Source: Hyphomicrobiales bacterium (GTDB lineage: Bacteria > Pseudomonadota > Alphaproteobacteria > Rhizobiales > Rhizobiaceae). Taken from it: a DNA stretch of 64,000 nt. Position 1 is the first letter of the stretch. Each line of letters begins with the position of its first letter. The stretch is from positions 806,001 through 870,000 of the forward strand of contig UBYA01000011.1 of the NCBI GenBank assembly GCA_900469615.1, given 5' to 3'. Position numbers and translations under genes: made by a program. This document shows positions 35,116 to 44,954 of the stretch, in pieces. Below the pieces are notes generated by a model, which had not been told where the DNA came from, searched no databases, and saw only the letters and a program-made list of their open reading frames with translations.

Positions 35116-36150
35116 ATGCAGAGACCGACGATCAAGACTATCGCGCAGGAGACGGGCCTTTCGATCGCAACCGTATCGAAGGCTCTCAAGAATTCACCGC
35201 AAGTCCGCCCGGAAACCCGCGCGATCGTCGTTGCGGCCGCCGAGCGCGTCGGCTACGAGCTGAACATGCACGGCGTGCAGCTGCGCACCGGCAAGACCTA
35301 TCAGGTGGCCGCCATCATGACCGCGCCCGGCCCGAAGCAGCAGGAATGGGAAGGCGTCGAATATGCCCAGCTCCTCAGCGGCATCTCCTGGGCGCTCGAG
35401 GAAAGTCCTTACCGCGTCTCCCTCTACGCCGTTCGCAATTTCGAGGAGAGCCTTGCGACCATCCGGCAGATCGTCTCGCTCAAGAAGGCCGATGGCATCA
35501 TCGTCTCGGGTACGCGCGCCGACGATCCCCGCATCCGCATCATGCAGGACGCCGATTTTCCCTTCGTCACCTACGGCACGACGATCCACAACGATCCGCA
35601 CGCCTATGTCGATGCCGACAATGAGCAGATGATCCGTCGTTCGGTCGCGCGGCTGGTCGAGCGCGGCCACCGGCGCATCGCGCTCATCAATCCGATGGCG
35701 GATTTGAGCTATGCCATCACCCGGCTCGACGCCTATCGGGGTGCTCTTGACATCGCCGGCTTGCCGTTCGACCCGGAACTTGTGGTCCATGACCGGCTGA
35801 CGCCCGCCTTCGGCCGCGAAAGCGTGCTGACGATGTCCCGGCTGGCCGATCCGCCCACGGCCTATATTTGCGCCAACGAAGCCTCTGCGCTCGGGGCTTT
35901 TTCCGGCTTTCACGAGCGCGGCCTCGTGCATGGGCGCGATGCGGTGATCAACGCGACCGACGACCTCAATGTCAGTCAGTATTTCGCGCCGCCGATCACC
36001 ACCTATTTCCTGCCGATCAACGAGCCGAGCGAGCTGTTGGGAACCTATATTCTGCGCCGGATGGAAGGCGAGCCGCCGCAGGCTCTTCAGGCGCTCATCA
36101 TGCCCAAGCTGATCGAGCGTTCGGACGATCGCGTGATTCCGAAGCGCTGA
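35116..36150 (+). CDS. LacI family transcriptional regulator
   Basis: A 344-residue protein. Residues 1-60 form the LacI headpiece (TIKTIAQETGLSIATVSKAL, then VGYELN hinge), and the rest is a periplasmic-binding-protein-like sensor domain. The ATG at 35116 is the natural start; the frame open upstream covers the possible glycosidase remnant region. AACGTTT-containing sites downstream (36271-36308, 42699-42712) suggest it controls the transporter/SDR/fusion/GH42 genes. The sensor family binds sugars or nucleosides, so a sugar or glycoside inducer is likely. Confidence 0.93.
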   Translation: MQRPTIKTIAQETGLSIATVSKALKNSPQVRPETRAIVVAAAERVGYELNMHGVQLRTGKTYQVAAIMTAPGPKQQEWEGVEYAQLLSGISWALEESPYRVSLYAVRNFEESLATIRQIVSLKKADGIIVSGTRADDPRIRIMQDADFPFVTYGTTIHNDPHAYVDADNEQMIRRSVARLVERGHRRIALINPMADLSYAITRLDAYRGALDIAGLPFDPELVVHDRLTPAFGRESVLTMSRLADPPTAYICANEASALGAFSGFHERGLVHGRDAVINATDDLNVSQYFAPPITTYFLPINEPSELLGTYILRRMEGEPPQALQALIMPKLIERSDDRVIPKR

Positions 36151-36270
36151 GCAGGCTGTGGTTCCCGCATCTGATTGTCGTCATCCGAGGCATTTTCCCT
36201 GTTTCGGAATCGGTCCTGCATTTGTTTTTCCAATGTCTGCCCTTCTTCGTTGGAGCTTTGAGTTTTGTAG

Positions 36271-36308
36271 ATAAAAACGTTTATATTTGTATTGAAAACG
36301 TTTATATT
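36271..36308. promoter_or_regulatory. Tandem LacI-type operators
   Basis: AAAACGTTTATATT occurs at 36274 and again at 36295, a spacing of 21 bases or two helical turns. Both have the CG-centred AACGTT core typical of LacI-family operators. They lie 120-155 bases before the binding-protein gene, in the promoter region of the catabolic unit. Confidence 0.65.
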
Positions 36309-36429
36309 CCTTGTTAGGAAGCCAGAGTGTAAAGCGAAGATCGGATTGGTGGCGTCGAGGGGCTGGGTCTTCTGAAGGGTTTTGTCGTGTCCGCCGGGGT
36401 GGCGGTGCCGACGGTTGAGGAGGAAGAAA

Positions 36430-37176
36430 ATGAAGAAATTTGTCGTGACGCTTGCGCTGGCCGTACTGGCGACCGGCGCGGCCCACGCCGCCGATCTCGG
36501 CGGCAAGCTGCTCAAGGTCGGTTCCGACACGACGTCGCCGCCGATGGAAAGCGTCGATCCGGCCAGCGGTCAGATCGTCGGCTTCGATGTCGATGTCGTC
36601 AACGCGATCTGCGCCAAGATCCATTGCCAGGCCGAATTCGTCACGACGGGCTGGGATGGCATCTTCGCCGCGCTCGATCAGGGCAATTTCGATCTGGTGG
36701 CTTCCGGCGTGTCGATCACCGACGAGCGTAAGAAGGCCATGGATTTCTCCGATCCCTACATCGTCAACAGCCAGGTCGTACTGACGCGGGCCGAAGATCA
36801 GGGCATTACGATGGATCAGTTCAAGGCGCAGGGGCACAAGCTTTCCGCGCAGGCCAACACCACGGATGCGCAGGTGGCGGAAAACCTCGTCGGCAAGGAA
36901 AATGTCGTCGCCTACGACACCTTCAGCGCGGCGATCATCGCGCTCAAGAACAAGGATGTCGACGGCGTCGTCATCAATGGCGCCAACGCCGCCGCCTATG
37001 AGCGAGAATTTGCCGGCGAACTGGTCGCTTCCATCAAGGGCCTGCAATCGGATCCGATCGGCCTCGTCTTCCGCAAGGGCGACGAGAATGTCGCAGCTTT
37101 CAACGAGGGCCTTCAGGAGATCAAGAAGGACGGCACGCTGGATAAGCTGATCGCCAAGTATTGGGGTCTCAAGTAA
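36430..37176 (+). CDS. Amino-acid-type ABC transporter substrate-binding protein (family 3)
   Basis: A 248-residue protein with a signal peptide (MKKFVVTLALAVLATGAAHA) and the family-3 signatures GFDVDVVNAICAKI, DLVASGVSITDERKKAMDFS and VVAYDTFSAAIIALKNKDVDG. These proteins deliver polar amino acids, opines and related amines to a HisMQ-type permease. GAGGAAG precedes the ATG at 36430. It is the first gene after the LacI-type operators. Confidence 0.94.
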   Translation: MKKFVVTLALAVLATGAAHAADLGGKLLKVGSDTTSPPMESVDPASGQIVGFDVDVVNAICAKIHCQAEFVTTGWDGIFAALDQGNFDLVASGVSITDERKKAMDFSDPYIVNSQVVLTRAEDQGITMDQFKAQGHKLSAQANTTDAQVAENLVGKENVVAYDTFSAAIIALKNKDVDGVVINGANAAAYEREFAGELVASIKGLQSDPIGLVFRKGDENVAAFNEGLQEIKKDGTLDKLIAKYWGLK

Positions 37177-37242
37177 GTTTTTGCCGGGCGCGCGGTGCCG
37201 CGCTCCCGGCATCATCCGCTCGATCTGGCGCTGGAGGCCGGA

Positions 37243-38898
37243 ATGTTGTTCATCAAAAGCGTGCGGCCCAGCAACCTGATCATTCTCGCGGCGCTGCCCT
37301 TCATCGTCTATCTGTTCGCATCGTCTCCGGACTATCAGCGCTCGCTGCAGGCGATCCTCGGCGTGGAGCCGGGATCCTCGGCCTTCGTGCCCGGATTTCT
37401 GTTGCTTTCCATCGCGTTCGCATCCGGTCTCGCCGTCCTCGTTCTATCGAAGATGAAGGTGGCGCGGCCGCGCCTGACGATCGCTGTGGCGCTTCTTGGC
37501 CTGGTCGCGACGGCAGCCATCCTTGCCGGTGATATGGTTCATCCCTTCATCGCCTCCGTGGTGGCCAATAGCGTCGATCCGTTCAAGTCCGACCTCGTGG
37601 TCAAGGGTGTCACGCCGCGCCAATTGACACCGGAGGCGAATGTCATAGTGCGTCATGTCGAAGCCTGGATCTGGCCGGCCTATGCGCTCTTGCTGGTCGC
37701 TGGCCTCGGATTGCTCGCTGCCGGCAATCGTGCCGTGGTGCCGGCCGAAAGCGCCGTGCGCCGCGCAGGTGTCTGGCTCCTTGCCGTCGTCAATGGCGCA
37801 GGCCTCGCCTTTGTGTTCCTGATTGCCTATGTCGCTTTTGCTTCCGGTCTTGCGACGACGATACGGGCTGCCATCGCTGCCTATCTTCTCGCGGCGGCTC
37901 TCGGCCTTGTCTGGGTCGGTTTGCAGAAGCTGCGTTATACGCGCTCGAGCCTGATGGTCTTCATCGTCATGACGGTCGGCCTTGCCGCGCTTTCGGCGTG
38001 GTTCCTGCTGCAGCCGCGCGACGGCTATGTTCTTGCCGGCACGCTCGGCGGCAAGATCGGCATCGTCACCAACACTCCGTCAGGTCTCATCGGCGCGGTG
38101 CGCTTCGGTCAATACGAGGGTGCTCCCAAGACGGAGACGCCGGTCAGGACCTTTGTGACCCCGCAGCAGGCCATCGACGCGATCGGCAAGAAGCAGGATG
38201 TCAGCGGTGCGCTGCTGCCGGCAGCATCGGTTCCCTCCGACTGGCCCGTCATCTGGCGCACGCAGGCGCTGAACGATCGTGATCGTGCGGCGGGCATCAC
38301 CTTTGCGGTCGTTGCCATCGTGATCGGCCTGTTGACGCTCGGCGGCTTTCTCCATCGCCGCCATCCCCTGTCGATCGGTTCCGAGTTCATCGTCGATACG
38401 ATCCGCGGTATTCCAATGCTCGTCATCGTCCTCTATGTCGGCCTGCCGCTGAGCGGCGCCCTGAAGGATGCGACGCAGGGTGTGTTCGATCCCCCGAACC
38501 TGATGCGCGGCATCGTCGCGATGGCGCTTGCCTATTCGGCCTACCTTGCGGAAATCTTCCGCTCCGGCATCAATGCCATCCCGGCCGGCCAGATCGAGGC
38601 GGCGGCAAGCATCGGGCTCAATCGCTGGCAGACTGCGCGGCTGGTCATCCTGCCGCAGGCATTCCGCATCATCATCCCGCCGCTTGGCAACGAACTCATC
38701 GCCATACTGAAGGACACCTCGCTGCTGTCGATCCTGTCGATCCGCGACATCACGCAGCGCATGCGCGAGTTCCAGTCGGCGAGCTTCCTGCCATTTGCGC
38801 CGTATAACTCGGCTGCGGTTCTCTACATCCTGCTGACGCTTGCCGCCGCAAGCTTCGTGAGCCTCGTCGAGAAGAAGTATGACGTCAAGCATCGCTGA
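37243..38898 (+). CDS. Amino-acid-type ABC transporter permease with a long N-terminal extension
   Basis: A 551-residue protein. The last 210 residues are a HisM/HisQ permease (SEFIVDTIRGIPMLVIVLYV, and the EAA loop EAAASIGLNRWQTARLVILPQAFR). The first 340 residues hold several extra membrane helices and, at about 265-340, a soluble stretch (TPQQAIDAIGKKQDVSGALL) that resembles part of a binding-protein lobe. GGAGG lies 5 bases before ATG 37243. No ATPase gene is present in the unit, so an ATPase from another system must be shared. Confidence 0.88.
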   Translation: MLFIKSVRPSNLIILAALPFIVYLFASSPDYQRSLQAILGVEPGSSAFVPGFLLLSIAFASGLAVLVLSKMKVARPRLTIAVALLGLVATAAILAGDMVHPFIASVVANSVDPFKSDLVVKGVTPRQLTPEANVIVRHVEAWIWPAYALLLVAGLGLLAAGNRAVVPAESAVRRAGVWLLAVVNGAGLAFVFLIAYVAFASGLATTIRAAIAAYLLAAALGLVWVGLQKLRYTRSSLMVFIVMTVGLAALSAWFLLQPRDGYVLAGTLGGKIGIVTNTPSGLIGAVRFGQYEGAPKTETPVRTFVTPQQAIDAIGKKQDVSGALLPAASVPSDWPVIWRTQALNDRDRAAGITFAVVAIVIGLLTLGGFLHRRHPLSIGSEFIVDTIRGIPMLVIVLYVGLPLSGALKDATQGVFDPPNLMRGIVAMALAYSAYLAEIFRSGINAIPAGQIEAAASIGLNRWQTARLVILPQAFRIIIPPLGNELIAILKDTSLLSILSIRDITQRMREFQSASFLPFAPYNSAAVLYILLTLAAASFVSLVEKKYDVKHR

Positions 38899-39598
38899 TC
38901 GTTCCGCAGGGTCGTACACGACCGCCGGCACGGTTCTTGTGACCGGCGCGTCGCGCGGCCTCGGCCATGCGCTCGCCTCGCTCTATGCCCAAGCGGGCTG
39001 GCGCGTGATGGCATGCATGCGCGAGATGCCGCCGGAGCCGAAGGCTTCCATGCTGCCCTATTTTCTCGATGTGGGAGATGCCGCGTCGATCGAGGCGCTC
39101 GGCAAAGCTCTCGAAGGCGAGGCGATCGATATCGTCATCAACAATGCCGCCATTCGTGGCGACACAGGCGGTCTGGACTCGCTCGCTGCCGATGATTTCT
39201 TGGAGGTCATGCGCATCAATGCGCTGGCGCCGTTGCTGATCGCGCGGGCGCTCCGGCCCAATCTCCTCGCGGGCCGACGCAGGCTCGTGGTCAATATCGG
39301 CAGCCGCGCCGGTTCGCTCGCGGAAGGCACCGTCGATGACGATGACGGCGATTATGCCTATCGGTGCTCGAAGGCGGCGTTGAACATGGCAACGGTGAAG
39401 CTCGCGCAGGATTTTCAGCGTGACGGCATCGCCGTCATCTCGCTCCATCCGGGCTGGGTCCGTACGGACATGGGCGGGCCGGATGCCGTCGTCGATATCG
39501 CGCAAAGTGCGCAAGGGTTGAAGGCCCTGATCGACACGACGACGATGGCCATCACCGGCAGTTTCCGGGCCTACGACGGCAAGACTGTATCTTGGTAA
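38879..39598 (+). CDS. Short-chain dehydrogenase/reductase
   Basis: A 239-residue protein with the NAD(P)-binding motif TGASRGLG (residues 22-29), NNAA at about 87, and the catalytic Tyr and Lys in YRCSK. It overlaps the permease gene by 20 bases and so belongs to the same unit. It could oxidise or reduce a semialdehyde or a sugar hydroxyl produced by the pathway. The short form with an alanine-rich middle (IRGDTGGLDS) resembles carbonyl reductases of the sniffer/CsgA type. Confidence 0.9.
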   Translation: MTSSIADRSAGSYTTAGTVLVTGASRGLGHALASLYAQAGWRVMACMREMPPEPKASMLPYFLDVGDAASIEALGKALEGEAIDIVINNAAIRGDTGGLDSLAADDFLEVMRINALAPLLIARALRPNLLAGRRRLVVNIGSRAGSLAEGTVDDDDGDYAYRCSKAALNMATVKLAQDFQRDGIAVISLHPGWVRTDMGGPDAVVDIAQSAQGLKALIDTTTMAITGSFRAYDGKTVSW

Positions 39599-39614
39599 GG
39601 GAAAGGGCGGGGCA

Positions 39615-42600
39615 ATGACCGACGCGAACAGGCAGGGTGCCAGCGAGAGCGAAGCAATCGACGCGCTTCTCCGCGATAGCTACGGCATCTCGGGCAGGAT
39701 TATCGCGCTGCCCGGCGAGCATGACCTCAATTATTGCATCGAGGCTGAGGACGGAACGCGTTTCCTGCTCAAGCTGCACGCTCCGGGCGATGCGGACGAC
39801 CTTGCCATGCAGATCGCCGTGCTCGATCACCTCGCTCATGCCGCACCGGAGCTTCCGATTTCGCGCGCTCTTCCGGACAAAAACGGTTCTACGGCAATTG
39901 CCGCCGAGCTGCGCGGTCGGCGTACGGCGCGCCTTTTGACCTGGCTAAACGGCAGCGTCTGGTCGAAGTCGCCGGCACGCGGCAGGCAAAGCGTCGTCAC
40001 GCTTGGCCGGCTGCTGGGCGAGATGGATCGCAGTCTCGAAAGCTTCAGCCATCCGGGCGCCAAGCGCTCCTATGCCTGGGATATCGGCCGTGCCGACATG
40101 CATCTGGAAACCCTCGCCTTCATTACCGATGCGGACAAGCGGGCAGTCGTCAGAGCGGTTCTCGAACGCTTCGTCGATGAGGTGCTGCCGCGGCTGAGAC
40201 AATGCCCGCGTCAGGTCATTCACAACGACGCCAACGATTATAACGTTCTGCTGGATGAGGCTGGCGCGGTCAGCGGCCTGCTCGATTTCGGCGACGTGGT
40301 CGAGACATGGCGCGTCATCGAGATCGCCGTCGCCGGCGCCTATGCGCTGATCGGCGCGGATGATCCGGTGGATGCGATCGCATGTCTTGCCGGCGCCTAT
40401 CACGCGGTCAATCCCGTCAGCGACACCGAAGCGGAGCTCATCTTCGATCTGACCTGCACGCGCTACGCGGTCAGCATGTGCATGGCGGCAAAGCAGATCC
40501 GCGACAATCCGGAAAACACCTATCTGCTGGTCAGCCAGGAGGACGTCTGGCGCGAATTGCAACGCTTGCAGCGCGAGAACCGCTCTTTGGCGGTTGCCCG
40601 CATCCGCGATGCCTGCGGCTTCGAGCCGGTCCCGCATGGCGTTCGCATCGAGCGCTGGCTGGAAAAAAATGCTCATGACTTTGCCGGAGTTCTCAAGCCG
40701 TCGCTTGCCAAGCCGAAGGTGCTTGCGCTCGATCTGACGGCGGCCGGACCGGATGCCGGGGCGTGGACGACGCTCGATGCCGCCGGGGCCGAACGGCTGA
40801 TCGAAGAGCGTGTCGGCCAGGCCGGAGCCGATTTCGCCATCGGCCTCTATGCAGAGGATCGCATCATCTACAAGGGCGATGCCTACGAGACGCCGACCGC
40901 CGGGCAGCGCCGGACGATCCATCTCGGCATCGATGTTTTTGCCCCGGCGCATGAACCCGTTCATGCACCCTTTGCCGGTGCGGTCGCCTTCATTCACGAC
41001 GATGCGGTCGAGTTCGGTTTCGGCCCCACGGTCATGCTGGAACATCGCACGGAGGAAGGAGACATCTTCTGGACGCTCTACGGCCATCTTTCGCGCCAGA
41101 GCGTTGCCAGGCTGGCGGTAGGGCAGGCTGTTGCGGGAGGCGAGGCTTTCTGCAGCCTTGGCGAGGCCTCTGAAAACGGCAACTGGTTGCCACATCTGCA
41201 CTTCCAGATCGTCACCGACCATCTCGGCCTCGGCGCACGGATGCACGGTGTCGGGGTAGGCGATCAATGGCAGGTCTGGCGGGCCATCAGTCCCGACCCG
41301 AGCGTGGTGTTCGGCTTTTCCACGCCGGCGTCGGTCATCGTTGCGCGCGACAAGGATTTTCTGGTGCGCGAGCGTCACCGGCGGATCGGCCGTTCGCTCA
41401 GTATCGCCTATTCCGCAACGCCGCTGAAGATCGTCGGCGGCGAAGGGGCCTATCTCATCGACGAGGAAGGCACCCGCTGGCTCGATATGGTCAACAACGT
41501 CTGCCATGTCGGCCATTGCCATCCCCGGGTGGTGAAGGCAGCGCAGGCGCAGATCGCCAAACTCAATACCAACTCGCGCTATCTGCACGACTCGCTCGTC
41601 GAATACTCCCGTCGCCTGGCAAACCTCTTGCCCGATCCGCTTAACGTCTGCTTCTTCGTCAATTCGGGCAGCGAGGCGAACGACCTCGCGATCCGGCTGG
41701 CGCGTGCCTATACCGGCAATCGTGACATCATCACGGTCGATCACGCCTATCATGGACATCTGTCGAGCCTGATCGACGTCAGTCCCTACAAGTTCGCCGG
41801 CAAGGGCGGGGAAGGGCGGCCGCGGCATGTGCGCGTTGCGGAGATGCCCGATCTTTATCGCGGCAGGTTCCGCTATGGCGATGCGGAGGCCGGCCGCAAA
41901 TATGCCGAGGACGTGCGCGATCAGGTTGCGGCTTTGGCGGTGGAAGGCCGGCGTCCGGCGTTGTTCTTCAGCGAGGGCATCCTCGGGACCGGCGGCCAGC
42001 TGACGCTCCCGGCCGATTATCTCAAGGAAGCCTATGCCCATGTCCGGGCGGCGGGCGGTCTTTGCCTGGCCGACGAAGTGCAGGTCGGGTTCGGCCGCGT
42101 CGGCAGCCACATGTGGGCTCACGAATTGCAGGGTGTGGTGCCCGATATCGTCACGATGGGCAAGCCGATCGGCAACGGCCATCCGATGGCTGCCGTCGTG
42201 ACGACGGAAGCGATCGCGGCGGCCTTTGCCAATGGCATGGAGTATTTCAACACTTTCGGCGGCAATCCGGTTTCCGCCGAGATCGGCCTTGCCGTTCTCG
42301 ACGTCATCCGCGACGAGCGGCTGATGCATCATTGCCGCGTCATCGGCGACCGGTTGATGGATGGCGTGCGCGCGCTTGCTGCGCGCCATGAGATCATCGG
42401 CGACGTGCGTGGTCACGGTCTCTTCAACGGCGTCGAGCTCGTGCGCGATCGCGAGACGCTGGAGCCTGCCGCGGCGGAGCTGGATTTCGTGATCGCCGAG
42501 ATGAAGCGCAGGCATCACATCCTGCTCAGCAGCGAGGGGCCGCATCATAACGTGCTGAAGGTGAAGCCGCCGGCCCCGTTCAGCGCCGAGGATTGCGACC

Positions 42601-42650
42601 GGTTCCTCGACGGGCTCGACGACACCCTGTCTCGTTTGCCTCCTCGCTAA
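39615..42650 (+). CDS. Kinase / M23 peptidase / class III aminotransferase-fold lyase fusion
   Basis: A 1011-residue, three-domain cytoplasmic protein. Residues 1-350 are an APH-type kinase like hydroxylysine kinase (catalytic loop HNDANDYN, H203, D205, N210; metal Asp D224 in LLDFGD). Residues about 400-565 are an M23 metallopeptidase with all zinc and catalytic residues kept (H436 and D440 in HLGID, H491 in YGH, H527 and H529 in HLH). Residues 590-1011 are a class III PLP enzyme (Lys in [10 protein letters not shown]). Kinase-lyase partners of this kind are known to phosphorylate hydroxylysine or ethanolamine and then remove the phosphate and amine. No signal peptide is present. Confidence 0.92.
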   Translation: MTDANRQGASESEAIDALLRDSYGISGRIIALPGEHDLNYCIEAEDGTRFLLKLHAPGDADDLAMQIAVLDHLAHAAPELPISRALPDKNGSTAIAAELRGRRTARLLTWLNGSVWSKSPARGRQSVVTLGRLLGEMDRSLESFSHPGAKRSYAWDIGRADMHLETLAFITDADKRAVVRAVLERFVDEVLPRLRQCPRQVIHNDANDYNVLLDEAGAVSGLLDFGDVVETWRVIEIAVAGAYALIGADDPVDAIACLAGAYHAVNPVSDTEAELIFDLTCTRYAVSMCMAAKQIRDNPENTYLLVSQEDVWRELQRLQRENRSLAVARIRDACGFEPVPHGVRIERWLEKNAHDFAGVLKPSLAKPKVLALDLTAAGPDAGAWTTLDAAGAERLIEERVGQAGADFAIGLYAEDRIIYKGDAYETPTAGQRRTIHLGIDVFAPAHEPVHAPFAGAVAFIHDDAVEFGFGPTVMLEHRTEEGDIFWTLYGHLSRQSVARLAVGQAVAGGEAFCSLGEASENGNWLPHLHFQIVTDHLGLGARMHGVGVGDQWQVWRAISPDPSVVFGFSTPASVIVARDKDFLVRERHRRIGRSLSIAYSATPLKIVGGEGAYLIDEEGTRWLDMVNNVCHVGHCHPRVVKAAQAQIAKLNTNSRYLHDSLVEYSRRLANLLPDPLNVCFFVNSGSEANDLAIRLARAYTGNRDIITVDHAYHGHLSSLIDVSPYKFAGKGGEGRPRHVRVAEMPDLYRGRFRYGDAEAGRKYAEDVRDQVAALAVEGRRPALFFSEGILGTGGQLTLPADYLKEAYAHVRAAGGLCLADEVQVGFGRVGSHMWAHELQGVVPDIVTMGKPIGNGHPMAAVVTTEAIAAAFANGMEYFNTFGGNPVSAEIGLAVLDVIRDERLMHHCRVIGDRLMDGVRALAARHEIIGDVRGHGLFNGVELVRDRETLEPAAAELDFVIAEMKRRHHILLSSEGPHHNVLKVKPPAPFSAEDCDRFLDGLDDTLSRLPPR

Positions 42651-42698
42651 CCCTCCGATCCAGAGCAGGGATCACGCCGCGACGATTTCGGCGGCGGT

Positions 42699-42712
42699 AT
42701 AAACGTTTAAAT
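42699..42712. promoter_or_regulatory. LacI-type operator before the GH42 gene
   Basis: ATAAACGTTTAAAT is a near-perfect palindrome with the same core as the sites at 36274, 36295 and 34761. It lies 43 bases before the GH42 gene, so this gene may have its own promoter under the same LacI-family regulator. Confidence 0.6.
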
Positions 42713-42754
42713 TTCGACTGCGACAAGGGTGATGCCCGACGTTCGGCGACTTGA

Positions 42755-44809
42755 ATGAAAAAGGACAAGACAGTGCACAAGCCGCTCGCCAGACAGAACA
42801 ATTTCGATCCCAGCCGGCAGGATGCCGGCATGCTGGAGCTTGGCGTCTGCTATTATCCGGAGCAATGGCCACGGACGAAATGGGAGGAAGATGCCGCGCG
42901 CATGGTGGAGCTGGGGCTTGCCTGGGTGCGCATCGGCGAATTCGCCTGGTCGCATATCGAGCCGAAATCCGGCGTCTTTCAATGGGACTGGTTCGATGAC
43001 GCGATCGACGTACTCGGCAAGGCGGGGTTGAAGGTCATCATCGGCACGCCGACGGCGGCGCCTCCGAAGTGGCTGGTGGATCGTTATCCGGATATTCTCC
43101 CTGTCGACGCGCGCGGTGCCGTTCGCAAGTTCGGCGCGCGCCGCCACTATTGCTTTTCGAGCCAGCGCTATCGCCTGGAAGCCGCGCGCATCACCGAGGC
43201 GGTGGCGCAGCGCTATGGCGGGCATCCCTTCGTGCATGCCTGGCAGACCGATAACGAGTATGGCGATCACGACACGATTCACAGCTACTCGCGAGCCGCT
43301 CTCCACGCTTTCCGCGAATGGCTGGCCGCGCGCTACGGCACGATCGAGGAGCTGAACCGCGCCTGGGGCACCACATTCTGGAGCATGCATTACAACGGCT
43401 TTGACGAGGTGGATCTGCCCAACAATCTCGTGGAGGAGCCGAGTCCGACGCATCTTGTCGATTATTTCCGCTTCTCGTCGGATCAGGTGAAGAGCTTCAA
43501 CAAGGCGCAGGTCGACATCATCCGCCGCCACTCACCGGGCCGGCCGGTCACGCATAATTTCATGTCGCAGAACACCGATTTCGATCACTACAAGGTCGGC
43601 GAAGACATCGATATCGCCTCGTGGGACGTCTATCCCATGGGCGGGCTCATGAACGGGCGGCTGAGCGCCGAGGAGAAGCGGCGCTATCTACGCGTCGGCG
43701 ATCCCGATCAAACGGCCTTCAACCACGATCTCTACCGGGCAGTCGGCCGCGGCCGCGCCTGGGTCATGGAGCAGCAGCCGGGGCCGGTGAACTGGGCCTC
43801 GCACAACCAGTCTCCGGCCGATGGCATGGTGCGCTTGTGGACGTGGCTCGCCTATGCCCACGGCATCGACATGGTGTCCTATTTCCGCTGGCGGCAGGCG
43901 CCGTTCGCGCAGGAGCAATTCCACGCCGGTCTTCTCCTGCCGAACAGCGACGAGGATCAGGGCTACCGGGAAGTCGCGCAGGTCATTGCCGAGATGAAGC
44001 TGCTGCCGAAGGGCGAGGCGCGCGGCAGGGCCGACGTTGCGTTGCTGCTCGATTACGAATCGCGCTTTGCCACTCGCGCGTTGCCGCAGGGCCGCGACTA
44101 TGCCGCCTCCGCCATCGCGCTCGACTGGTATTCCGCCGTCTCGCGTCTCGGCGTGGATATCGATGTCATCGGCCAGCATTCCGATCTGGACCGATACAAG
44201 CTGATACTGGCGCCGGATCTCGTCATTCCCGATCCGGATTTCATTGCGCGCCTCAAGGCTTCCGGCGCCAAGGCGTTGTTCGGCCCCCGCAGCGGCAGCA
44301 AGACCCGCGACATGCATATTCCCGCCGATCTGCCGCCGGGCGTGCTTGGCGACCTCCTGGATTTCCGCGTCACGCGCGTCGAGTCCTTGCCGCCGTTCCA
44401 GTCGGAAACCGTCCTTTACGGCAATTCGAGCCACGAGACCTCCACATGGCGGGAAACGGTCCGGACCACGGAAACGGTGCTGGCGACGTTCCAGGGAGAC
44501 TATCGGCCGGGTTCGCCCGCCGTCATCGGCAACGATGTCGCGCGCTATTGTGCCACGCTGCCGCGCGACGAATTCCTGCTGAAGCTGATGGGCGACACGT
44601 TTGCCTGGGCTGGCGTAAACGGCCTGCCTGATCTCGGCGATCTTCGCCTTGCGCGGCGCGGAAGGCTGCACTTCGCATTCAACTATGGAAGCGCGGTGGC
44701 GGCCGTACCCGCGGCGCGGGATGCCAAATTTCTCATCGGCAACCGTGAGCTTGCGCCTGTCGACGTGGCCGTCTGGCTCGATGGGGACAAGGGCGCCACT
44801 GCCGAGTGA
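42755..44809 (+). CDS. Beta-galactosidase, GH42
   Basis: A 684-residue protein with the GH42 opening LGVCYYPEQWP (residues 29-39), acid/base E168 in WQTDNEYGDH, and nucleophile E339 in VMEQQPGPVNW. No signal peptide is present, so it acts on imported glycosides. The first 25 residues precede the usual start; Met26 (42830) would give the standard length. In the proposed pathway it would remove galactose from an imported beta-galactoside. Confidence 0.93.
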   Translation: MKKDKTVHKPLARQNNFDPSRQDAGMLELGVCYYPEQWPRTKWEEDAARMVELGLAWVRIGEFAWSHIEPKSGVFQWDWFDDAIDVLGKAGLKVIIGTPTAAPPKWLVDRYPDILPVDARGAVRKFGARRHYCFSSQRYRLEAARITEAVAQRYGGHPFVHAWQTDNEYGDHDTIHSYSRAALHAFREWLAARYGTIEELNRAWGTTFWSMHYNGFDEVDLPNNLVEEPSPTHLVDYFRFSSDQVKSFNKAQVDIIRRHSPGRPVTHNFMSQNTDFDHYKVGEDIDIASWDVYPMGGLMNGRLSAEEKRRYLRVGDPDQTAFNHDLYRAVGRGRAWVMEQQPGPVNWASHNQSPADGMVRLWTWLAYAHGIDMVSYFRWRQAPFAQEQFHAGLLLPNSDEDQGYREVAQVIAEMKLLPKGEARGRADVALLLDYESRFATRALPQGRDYAASAIALDWYSAVSRLGVDIDVIGQHSDLDRYKLILAPDLVIPDPDFIARLKASGAKALFGPRSGSKTRDMHIPADLPPGVLGDLLDFRVTRVESLPPFQSETVLYGNSSHETSTWRETVRTTETVLATFQGDYRPGSPAVIGNDVARYCATLPRDEFLLKLMGDTFAWAGVNGLPDLGDLRLARRGRLHFAFNYGSAVAAVPAARDAKFLIGNRELAPVDVAVWLDGDKGATAE

Positions 44810-44818
44810 CGCGCCTCG

Positions 44819-44839
44819 ACGGCAGGCTCGTCCTGCCGT
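44819..44839 (+). terminator. Terminator hairpin after the GH42 gene
   Basis: ACGGCAGG and CCTGCCGT form a perfect 8-base stem around a 5-base loop, 10 bases after the GH42 stop. It fits the end of the LacI-controlled unit and separates it from the riboswitch. Confidence 0.6.
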
Positions 44840-44954
44840 TCTCGGTGCGACGGTATTCTTATGGTAATATCGACAAAACGTCCGATGTCGTCCTGTAGGG
44901 CGCCGATGTCGTTTTCCTGTGCGCGCCATGGCGCCGGGCATGATCTTCTGACCG

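Noticed and set aside
39945..42548. Very long open frame on the minus strand opposite the kinase-M23-lyase gene.
   Set aside because: It has no family motifs, and the plus-strand gene is certain. Long antisense frames are normal in GC-rich genes.
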